DNA of 9,616 bases from Nitrospinae bacterium RIFCSPLOWO2_12_FULL_45_22. Its GTDB lineage: Bacteria; 2-12-FULL-45-22. A program made the position numbers and the translations under genes. Where the stretch lies: positions 1 through 9,616 of the forward strand of contig MHDQ01000010.1 of assembly GCA_001803565.1 (NCBI GenBank), given 5' to 3'. Below, one piece after another: positions 1 to 5,867 of the stretch; the first letter of the stretch is position 1; every line of letters starts with the position of its first letter. A model generated the notes under the pieces. That model saw only the letters and a program-made list of their open reading frames with translations, was not told where the DNA came from and searched no databases.

Positions 1-1047
1 TGTGTCATAGGTCTCTCCTGATTGGGAAATCGCCAGGACCAGGCTATTGCTATCCACCTGGCTTAAATGACAGAATTCATCGGAGCTAATACAAGGGACA
101 TAATGCCTGGCCAGCTTAGCAAAATAATATTGCGCTACTAGAGCTACGTAATAAGTAGTGCCGACACCAACAGAGTAAGTTAGTTGGGCATGGGCTATAA
201 GCTCAGCCAGTCTTTGTATTTGTTCAGTATCTACCTTAAGGGCATGGGTGATAGATTGGGGCTGCTCAAAGATCTCTTTGAGCATATAATGAGGGAAGCC
301 CCCTTTCTTGGACGCCTCCACATCCCAATGAATGGTAAGGCCCTCTTTCCAGCTTATCTCTCTACTCAAGACATTTTTCACTACATAGCCATCCTGGCTA
401 AGGATGGCATATTCACCATCATCAAGGACTATGGCATTCCTGGTAAATTCTATAAAGGCATTGAAGTCAGACCCCACATAATGGGCCTGGTGGCCTAATC
501 CCAGGATAAGGGGACTCTCTTTACGGGCACAGAATAGGGTATCGGGTTGATGGGTAGAGAGGATAGCTAACGCATAGCTCCCTTGCAGGCGACTAAGGGT
601 GTTTATCAATGCCTCTTCGACATTACCGGTTTTCTGGAAATATTTTTCTAAGAGATGGACGATAGTTTCGGTATCGGTCTCCGAGCGAAAACAATGACCC
701 TCATTAGTCAATTCCTCGCGCAGTTCTCGATAATTAGAAATGATGCCATTATGGACCAGGGCAAAATCACCCTGGCAGCTAGTATGGGGGTGGGCATTGT
801 TTCTCGCTACCCCACCATGGGTAGCCCAGCGGGTATGGGCAATACCGACCTTACCCGCTGGGGTAGTTAGGGCTTCTCGCTGGTTCACTTCCTCTACTGT
901 GCCAATATTTTTTCTGACCTCGATCCCATCCTGGCCTAAGATAGCTACGCCGCAGGAATCATATCCCCGATACTCCAGGTTCTGAATAGACCTGAGCAGG
1001 TCCTCAGCTATATCTTTCTTAGCCACAATGCCACTTATACCACACAT
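1..1047 (-). CDS. glmS: Glutamine--fructose-6-phosphate aminotransferase (isomerizing), N-terminal 349 residues, cut by window edge
   Basis: GlmS converts fructose-6-phosphate and glutamine to glucosamine-6-phosphate, the first step to UDP-GlcNAc, in the cytosol. Translating the minus strand from the ATG at 1047 gives an unbroken frame to base 1. It begins MCGISGIVA; Cys2 becomes the N-terminal nucleophile of the class II glutaminase after Met removal, which fixes the start. Further glutaminase motifs are HTRWATHG (71-78), HNGIISNY (99-106) and SETDTE (122-127). The linker GFPHYMLKEIFEQP (250-263) leads into the first SIS sugar-isomerase domain, ending at SQSGETYDT (341-349), a sugar-phosphate-binding motif. 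Full-length family members have about 600 residues, so the rest of SIS1 and all of SIS2 lie outside the window. No strong Shine-Dalgarno is visible; GGGATAA sits upstream. The gene follows two nucleotidyltransferase genes of the same pathway across a 140-base gap holding a palindromic repeat. Family assignment is very secure. Confidence 0.97.
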   Translation of the reverse strand, partial: MCGISGIVAKKDIAEDLLRSIQNLEYRGYDSCGVAILGQDGIEVRKNIGTVEEVNQREALTTPAGKVGIAHTRWATHGGVARNNAHPHTSCQGDFALVHNGIISNYRELREELTNEGHCFRSETDTETIVHLLEKYFQKTGNVEEALINTLSRLQGSYALAILSTHQPDTLFCARKESPLILGLGHQAHYVGSDFNAFIEFTRNAIVLDDGEYAILSQDGYVVKNVLSREISWKEGLTIHWDVEASKKGGFPHYMLKEIFEQPQSITHALKVDTEQIQRLAELIAHAQLTYSVGVGTTYYVALVAQYYFAKLARHYVPCISSDEFCHLSQVDSNSLVLAISQSGETYDT

Positions 1048-1070
1048 AACATATTATCCCAAAATTGTGC

Positions 1071-1146
1071 ACCACAAAGACAGAAAGCACGCAAAGAATT
1101 TTCGACGGAGCAGCCCATCTCTTTGCGTCCTTCGCGTCTCTGTGGT
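1071..1146. repeat. Palindromic repeat upstream of glmS
   Basis: Two 28-base arms, 1071-1098 and 1119-1146, are inverted copies of each other matching at 22 of 28 positions, around a 20-base loop. The arms begin with ACCACAAAGACAG and end with CGCGTCTCTGTGGT, with the CTTTGCGTCCTTCGCG core typical of dispersed repeats I remember from several environmental genomes (memory, not checked). It fills most of the 140-base gap between the beta-helix nucleotidyltransferase stop and the glmS start, and would form a long RNA hairpin in the glmS leader if the genes are co-transcribed. It has no downstream T-run of the kind expected of an intrinsic terminator. Confidence 0.85.
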
Positions 1147-1187
1147 AAGAATAATTCCAAATTATGGCTCTTTTGGCAGTGGTTTTA

Positions 1188-2387
1188 CTATACTAAAGAG
1201 TAATTAGGTAGAATGATCTCTCCGGACTTTATTACTGTACCGGCCGGTAGTGTATGACTAGCACCTATTCTAGCATGATCACCGATAAAGGCCCCTAACT
1301 TCTTCAGGCCGGTTTCATGGAAGTGCTGGTTAAGGGAGACCTTTATCGGGGTATCGTCCAGATTAAAATTCACGGTAACGGTCCCCGATCCCAGATAGGC
1401 CCCTTCACCTACTACACTGTCTCCCACAAAGGAGAGCCTACCCACCTTGCATCTGCCAAATATAACACAGTTCTTTAACTCGACACCAAATCCAATCTGG
1501 GTGTTTCGGCCAATGGAGGTATATTCCCTCACCAGGACATTGTTACCAATAAAACTGCCGGAGCCAATATAACAGGGCCCTTTTAAGACCGTGCCCGATT
1601 CAATAACCACACCTTCTTCAATCCGTACCGGCCCTTCCAGTCTTACATCACCCCGGAAAATAACCGATTTATCCATAGCTGCCTGGGGCCAGGTGTCCAT
1701 GATAAGTTTATTGGCACTAAGGATTTCCCAGGGATAGCCAATATCTATCCAATCGCCTTCCCAGATAGATGCCTGCATACCTATTTCTGTGATTAGGCGG
1801 TTTAAGGCTAATTCCATACTCTTATTACTCTCTTCCAGTAATGAGAAGATGGCGCTGGGTAGCACGTAAACCCCTGCCAGGACATAATTTCCTGCCAATC
1901 CTTCCTTGGGCTTTTCTACGAATTTGGTTATCTGCATCTCATTGTTCAGATAGACATTGCCATAGGGCAGAGAGGATGGTGGCAGGTATATAGCTGCGAC
2001 TGGGCCTTTGCTAGTGCGGAAGGTCTGCAGGGTATGGCTGAAGATATTGGCAAAGGTTAATATGTCGCCATATATTAGGAGGAAATATTCGCCCGGCATG
2101 ATCTTATCTTTGGCGGTATACAAGGCATCACCTATACCACGGGGCCCTTCTTGATGTAAATAGTGGAGATGGGTCCCGAAATTATGCCCGTTCTGGAAAT
2201 ATTCCATGATCCTTTGTTTCTGGTGGCAGACAATAATATAGACCTCGTTCAGGCCGATTTCTTTGAGAAGCTCCAGGGTTGTTTCCAGGATATATTTACC
2301 ACAGAAGGCCATCATGCCCTTGGGCCGGGTAGCTGTGAAAGGGGCAAGATTTTCTCCACTACCACCTGCTAGGATTACAACCTTCAT
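1188..2387 (-). CDS. Sugar-phosphate nucleotidyltransferase fused to left-handed beta-helix domain (bifunctional GlmU-like)
   Basis: A 399-residue two-domain protein. Residues 1-230 are an NTP-transferase Rossmann-like domain: MKVVILAGGSGENL, then TRPKGM (20-25), YGDI (106-109) and FVEKP (156-160). Residues 240-395 are isoleucine-patch hexapeptide repeats of a left-handed beta helix, including VGDSVVGEGAYLGSGTVTVN (321-340), which resembles the acetyltransferase half of GlmU and the archaeal bifunctional sugar-1-phosphate enzymes. By that analogy it could acetylate glucosamine-1-phosphate, the function missing from the neighbouring short GlmU. Two departures are visible: the usual GTRL loop of the nucleotidyltransferase reads GENL, so the Arg is Asn13; and the position of the GlmU catalytic His (KHLTYLG in E. 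coli) reads GRLSFVG, Arg317. Either activity may therefore be altered or lost. The ATG at 2387 has an excellent GGAGGTGA Shine-Dalgarno. The gene lies 78 bases after glmU and before glmS. The domain calls are firm; the exact substrate is not known. Confidence 0.85.
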   Translation of the reverse strand: MKVVILAGGSGENLAPFTATRPKGMMAFCGKYILETTLELLKEIGLNEVYIIVCHQKQRIMEYFQNGHNFGTHLHYLHQEGPRGIGDALYTAKDKIMPGEYFLLIYGDILTFANIFSHTLQTFRTSKGPVAAIYLPPSSLPYGNVYLNNEMQITKFVEKPKEGLAGNYVLAGVYVLPSAIFSLLEESNKSMELALNRLITEIGMQASIWEGDWIDIGYPWEILSANKLIMDTWPQAAMDKSVIFRGDVRLEGPVRIEEGVVIESGTVLKGPCYIGSGSFIGNNVLVREYTSIGRNTQIGFGVELKNCVIFGRCKVGRLSFVGDSVVGEGAYLGSGTVTVNFNLDDTPIKVSLNQHFHETGLKKLGAFIGDHARIGASHTLPAGTVIKSGEIILPNYSLV

Positions 2388-2391
2388 CGCT

Positions 2392-2399
2392 TCACCTCC
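2392..2399 (-). promoter_or_regulatory. Ribosome binding site of the beta-helix nucleotidyltransferase gene
   Basis: On the minus strand GGAGGTGA ends four bases before the ATG at 2387. It is the best Shine-Dalgarno match in the window and confirms that start. Confidence 0.8.
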
Positions 2400-2418
2400 T
2401 CCACCCTTAATCGTTAGG

Positions 2419-2447
2419 GGTAAGGGGTTAGGGGCTCTTCCCTTACC
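2419..2447. repeat. Short inverted repeat between glmU and the beta-helix gene
   Basis: GGTAAGGG (2419-2426) and CCCTTACC (2440-2447) are perfect inverted 8-base arms around a 13-base loop that itself repeats the TTAGGGG motif. It lies in the 78-base gap after the glmU stop. There is no T-run after it on the minus strand, so a terminator role is unlikely. It may be a small hairpin in the operon mRNA or a remnant of a dispersed repeat. Confidence 0.5.
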
Positions 2448-2465
2448 GTCTCACGTCTTATGGGC

Positions 2466-3278
2466 CTATGCTTTACGGCCTGCCTCCTGAAGTAAAGACT
2501 CCATAAGGGATAATTCTTCCCTGGTATTAACCCCTAGAATCTCTACTGGCTGATCACTCTTATACCCTATAACTCTTAAGCCCCTTTGGTGAGCTATATG
2601 GACGATATCAGTGAGATAATACTCCTCCTGCTGATTATCCTGGTTGATTAATCTGAGGGCTTCATAAAGGAAATCTTTCTGAAAGCAATAGATACCGCTG
2701 TTGATCTCCCTGATTTTCCGCTCCTGTGGGCTGGCATCCTTTTCTTCTTCTACTCTTATCACTTCTAACCCCTTACCCCGTATTACCCGACCATAACCTT
2801 TCGGATCATCCAGGTCAGCAGTGAGGAAGGATACAGTGGCCTTTTGAGAGCGATGGATATGGACAAGCTGGACTAAACTCCCCGAGGTCAAGAGAGGAAC
2901 GTCACCACTCAACACCATAATCTCACCCATGAAGTCTTTTAATAAGGGGTAGGTCTGGAGCACAGCATGGCCGGTACCCACTTGCTCTTCCTGATAGACA
3001 AACTCTATATGAGTAGTTCGTGATTGTAATTCGTGTCTGTACTTAGTTCTGGAGCAGGGATCCAGGTCAGGGACACGGTTTACGACTGCCCTGACCTCTT
3101 CAGCCTGATAACCAATGACCATTAAAATCCTTTGGGGAGATATTTGCCGAACAGTATATAATAAATATTGGATTAAGGGAATACCGGCCAGGAGGTGTAA
3201 TACCTTAGCCTTGTTTGATTTCATCCGCGTGCCTTTGCCGGCTGCCAGGATAATTACCGCTAACTCTCCCGTTGCCAT
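2466..3278 (-). CDS. glmU: UDP-N-acetylglucosamine pyrophosphorylase, uridylyltransferase domain only (short GlmU)
   Basis: GlmU's N-terminal domain joins UTP and GlcNAc-1-phosphate to make UDP-GlcNAc for peptidoglycan and lipopolysaccharide. Counting from the ATG at 3278 (270 residues), the motifs are LAAGKGTRMKSNKAKVLH (11-28, nucleotide-binding loop with catalytic Arg and Lys), QEEQVGTGHAV (96-106), GDVPLL (125-130), GYGRVIR (161-167), EINSGIY (191-197) and GVNTREEL (248-255). Typical bacterial GlmU has about 450 residues with a C-terminal beta-helix acetyltransferase; here the protein stops right after the first domain, and a separate beta-helix protein is encoded next. Residues 67-90, between AEEVRAVV and IEFVYQEE, are extra compared with ordinary GlmU and coincide with a DNA repeat (3009-3080). 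A TTG at 3281 is an alternative start, but the adjacent ATG is preferred; AAGG (3282-3285) is a weak, very close ribosome site. The gap to metH is about 40 bases, consistent with an operon. Confidence 0.93.
   Translation of the reverse strand: MATGELAVIILAAGKGTRMKSNKAKVLHLLAGIPLIQYLLYTVRQISPQRILMVIGYQAEEVRAVVNRVPDLDPCSRTKYRHELQSRTTHIEFVYQEEQVGTGHAVLQTYPLLKDFMGEIMVLSGDVPLLTSGSLVQLVHIHRSQKATVSFLTADLDDPKGYGRVIRGKGLEVIRVEEEKDASPQERKIREINSGIYCFQKDFLYEALRLINQDNQQEEYYLTDIVHIAHQRGLRVIGYKSDQPVEILGVNTREELSLMESLLQEAGRKA
3009..3080. repeat. Diverged dispersed repeat inserted in frame within glmU
   Basis: This 72-base stretch encodes the extra residues 67-90 of the short GlmU. Its bases 3017-3040 match 5783-5806 in the metH leader at 19 of 24 positions, all five differences being transitions. 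Its GGACACGGT (3071-3079) is identical to 5839-5847. The distance between the two matched blocks is almost the same in both copies (54 versus 56 bases), so this looks like one element of about 63-65 bases present twice. The length is a multiple of three and there is no stop codon in the glmU frame. The match was made by eye. Confidence 0.6.
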
Positions 3279-3310
3279 CAACCTTGGTCCCTATATATTA
3301 AGCATAGCTG

Positions 3311-3360
3311 TCAGGGGTCAGGGCTCAGCCGATCTTTTATTCCTGATTCTTGACCTCTGA
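3311..3360. repeat. Palindromic repeat overlapping the 3' end of metH
   Basis: Arms TCAGGGGTCAGGGCTCAG (3311-3328) and CTGATTCTTGACCTCTGA (3343-3360) pair as inverted copies at 14 of 18 positions around a 14-base loop. The element contains the metH stop codon and encodes its last dozen or so residues, after the natural domain end near AKRLV. It belongs to a GGTCAGGG-type repeat, different from the TCCGTG type found elsewhere in the window. As RNA it would fold between metH and glmU. Confidence 0.7.
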
Positions 3361-5780
3361 TCCCTAACTAATCTTTTGGCTTTGGTGGCGGCTTCTATAG
3401 CATCTTTCGCATAAGCCTGGGCGCCAATCGCCTGGGCAAAGTCTTCGGTTACTACTGCCCCACCCACCATTATTGGAATAGATAACTGGAGACCCTGAAA
3501 GGCCTCTACTACCCTTTTCATCTCTTGCATGGTGCTGGTCATCAAGGCACTGAGACCTACTATCTGGGGTTGGTATTTCTGCACCGCCGCAACAATCTCT
3601 GGGGTAGGGATATTCCTGCCCAGGTCTATTACTTCAAATCCATGGGTCTCTAAGATTAGCCCCACGATGTTTTTACCAATATCATGGATATCACCATAGA
3701 CCGTAGCCAGGATAACCTTACCCAGAGATTCTATCTCCCTTTCCTTTTCTTTTCTGGTAACTCCCTTTAGGTAATCGAAGGCCTTTTGCACAGTTTGGGC
3801 AGCAAGGATAAGCTGGGGTAAAAATATCTCGTCATTATTAAAGGCCTGGCCGATCTCTTCCAGGATGGGTATTAACCGTTCATGGATAATGGTCATAGGT
3901 TTTACCTGGTCTTTTAGGGCTTGATCTATTAGGGTGATCAGTTCATCGGCATTTCCTTCTTTGACTTTCAGAAGGGCCTCTTTGAGCCATACATTTTCTT
4001 CTTTAACTTCTTTGGTCTCTGGCGGCTTATCCTTGCTAGATATAGGGCGGCAATAGGCTAAATATTTCTCTGCTCGCATATCACGTCCGGTCAAGACTGC
4101 GGCCGCATAAAAGGCCTGCTGGACCAATGGGTCCAGGGGATCAACAATGGCGGCATCCAGGCCGGCTGCCAGGGCCATGGCCAGGAAAGAGGCATTGAGG
4201 AAGTTACGGTTAGGCAGGCCAAAAGATATATTACTAATACCCAGGATAGTAGCAACGGGTAAGTTGGCTTTGATCATCCTTAATGCCTTAAGGGTCTCCT
4301 GGGCCTGTTGGGGCTGGGCACTGACGGCTAGGGCCAGGCAGTCAACCAGGATATCTCGCGGCGGTATCGCATATCTTTGGGCAGCTTCCAGTATCCTCAG
4401 GGCCATAGTCAGCCGCTCCTGCGCTGTTTCGGGCATCCCCTTCTCATCCAGTGTTAAGCCAATAATAGCCGCGCCATATTTCTTTGCCAGAGGTAAAATG
4501 CGATCAAGGCTTTCTGGTTTGGCATTTACTGAATTGATAATGGGCTTACCGGTAGCACTTTTTAAACCCCGCTCCAGTACTTCCGGTAAACTGGAATCAA
4601 TCATAACTGGAATATCTACTAACCGCTGGACCTCCAGTACCACCCTCTCCATCAACTCAGCTTCGTCTATGCCAGGCAAGCCCAGGTTTATATCCAGGAC
4701 CTCTGCGCCCTGCTTTACCTGTTCCTGGGCAGCCTTTTTGACCCAATCCCACCTGCCTTCTTTAAGCTGAGTGGCTAGCTCCGGCTTTCTGGTAGGATTA
4801 ATCCTTTCTCCTACTATAACCGGCATCCTGTCTCTCCCCAGCTCTATCCACCGGGTGCGGCTAGCTAGCCCAGAAAAAGGAATTACTGAACGTCTCAAGG
4901 GCGATAATTCTTTTACCGCCTCCCTAACCGCCCGGACATGAGCCGTCGTACTGCCGCAGCAACAGCCAATAATACTGGTGCCTTCCTGGACAAGCTTTAC
5001 GGCATAATCAGCCATGAGTTGCGGTGAGGCAGGGAAATAGGTACGGCCATCACGTAGCACTGGCATACCAGCATTGGGCTGGAAAGCCAGCTTTTTTTGG
5101 CTGACCCGCTTCATCCGCTGGAATACTTCATATATCTTCTCTGGGCCCAGGCCACAGTTGGCCCCCACCAGATCAATATCCAGGGACCCTAAGATGATAC
5201 AGGCCTCTTCTGGCCCGGTGCCTAGAATGGTTCGCAGATTATCCTGGAAAGTCAAAGTACAGATGATAGGCACCCGTTCAGTGATCTCTCTAACGGCAAT
5301 GATAGCCGCCTTGACTTCTTTGATATCAGAAAAGGTTTCGATAAGGATCAGTTGCGCACCGGCTTTTATACAGGCAGCTATCTGTTCCTTAAAGACCTCC
5401 CGGACAGTATCGAAGCTAAGTTCTCCTATGGGCTCTACAAATTTACCAGTAGGGCCAATAGATGCCGCTACTAAGGCCTTATCCCGCGCTATTTCTCTTG
5501 CCAGGGCAATAGCTGAGGCATTAATCTCCTCCGTTTTATTATCTTGACTATAATGAGATAATTTTATCCTATTGGCGCCAAAGGTATTAGTGGCAATAAT
5601 GTCTACTCCTAAAGCTACATATGCCTGGTGCACCTCCCGTATCCATTGGGGGTGGGTAAGGTTAAGGAGCTCCGGGGCTACATCAGCCGGGAGGCCTTTA
5701 TCCTGGAGCATGGTTCCCATAGCCCCGTCCATGACCAATACCTTTGACTCTAAATATTCAAGGAAAGTATGTCGTTCCAT
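3318..5780 (-). CDS. metH: Cobalamin-dependent methionine synthase, short form without reactivation domain
   Basis: MetH methylates homocysteine to methionine using methyl-tetrahydrofolate with cobalamin as methyl carrier, in the cytosol. From the ATG at 5780 the protein has 820 residues. The homocysteine-binding barrel (about 1-295) holds MDGAMGT (17-23) and the zinc-binding Cys209 (ANCG), Cys274 and Cys275 (in GCCCGS). The pterin-binding barrel (about 320-575) holds VGERINPTR (323-331) and VLDINLGLP (361-369). The cobalamin-binding module (about 595-805) has the helical cap and DIHDIG (697-702), whose His699 is the lower cobalt ligand. Full E. coli MetH has about 1230 residues; the SAM-dependent reactivation domain is absent, as in several anaerobic bacteria, so another protein would have to reactivate it. 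A TTG at 5837 would add 19 residues encoded by repeat DNA; the ATG fits where family similarity begins. The nearest GGAGG (5832-5836) lies about 50 bases upstream, beyond the repeat. The C-terminal tail after AKRLV also comes from a repeat. Confidence 0.95.
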   Translation of the reverse strand: MERHTFLEYLESKVLVMDGAMGTMLQDKGLPADVAPELLNLTHPQWIREVHQAYVALGVDIIATNTFGANRIKLSHYSQDNKTEEINASAIALAREIARDKALVAASIGPTGKFVEPIGELSFDTVREVFKEQIAACIKAGAQLILIETFSDIKEVKAAIIAVREITERVPIICTLTFQDNLRTILGTGPEEACIILGSLDIDLVGANCGLGPEKIYEVFQRMKRVSQKKLAFQPNAGMPVLRDGRTYFPASPQLMADYAVKLVQEGTSIIGCCCGSTTAHVRAVREAVKELSPLRRSVIPFSGLASRTRWIELGRDRMPVIVGERINPTRKPELATQLKEGRWDWVKKAAQEQVKQGAEVLDINLGLPGIDEAELMERVVLEVQRLVDIPVMIDSSLPEVLERGLKSATGKPIINSVNAKPESLDRILPLAKKYGAAIIGLTLDEKGMPETAQERLTMALRILEAAQRYAIPPRDILVDCLALAVSAQPQQAQETLKALRMIKANLPVATILGISNISFGLPNRNFLNASFLAMALAAGLDAAIVDPLDPLVQQAFYAAAVLTGRDMRAEKYLAYCRPISSKDKPPETKEVKEENVWLKEALLKVKEGNADELITLIDQALKDQVKPMTIIHERLIPILEEIGQAFNNDEIFLPQLILAAQTVQKAFDYLKGVTRKEKEREIESLGKVILATVYGDIHDIGKNIVGLILETHGFEVIDLGRNIPTPEIVAAVQKYQPQIVGLSALMTSTMQEMKRVVEAFQGLQLSIPIMVGGAVVTEDFAQAIGAQAYAKDAIEAATKAKRLVRDQRSRIRNKRSAEP

Positions 5781-5782
5781 AA

Positions 5783-5867
5783 TTCGTGACCGTGATCCGT
5801 GTCCGTGACTGTGATCCGAGCCTGTTACTACCTCCAACGGACACGGTCACGTCCCACGGACACGCTC
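5783..5867. repeat. Palindromic TCCGTG-type repeat in the ntrC-metH gap
   Basis: The plus strand reads as repeated units of CCGTGA/CCGTGTCC at 5785-5806, then an inverted GGACACGGTCACG (5839-5851) and CACGGACACG (5855-5864). The two sides can pair as an imperfect hairpin. The block fills the 87 bases between the ntrC stop and the metH ATG. Its interior contains GGAGG on the minus strand (5832-5836), which would be a ribosome site if a start codon lay nearby, but none does. Bases 5783-5847 match the segment inside glmU. Confidence 0.7.

Noticed and set aside
1048-1187. Possible glmS ribozyme in the glmS leader
   Set aside because: The leader is accounted for mainly by a simple palindrome; I see none of the expected pseudoknotted core and the space is short.
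1238-1249. Perfect 12-base palindrome TACCGGCCGGTA
   Set aside because: It lies within the coding sequence of the beta-helix protein and encodes normal hexapeptide residues; probably chance.
4147-4770. Plus-strand open frame of 207 codons opposite metH
   Set aside because: It is antisense to the strongly conserved pterin-binding domain of MetH and has no recognisable protein features; the same holds for the other plus-strand frames in the window.
5781-5837. TTG start of metH giving 19 extra N-terminal residues
   Set aside because: The extra residues are encoded by repeat DNA and are not expected in the family; the ATG at 5780 directly precedes the conserved fold.
5781-5867. Cobalamin or SAM riboswitch before metH
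   Set aside because: The gap has only 87 bases and consists of repeat units; there is no B12-box-like sequence and too little room for such an element.
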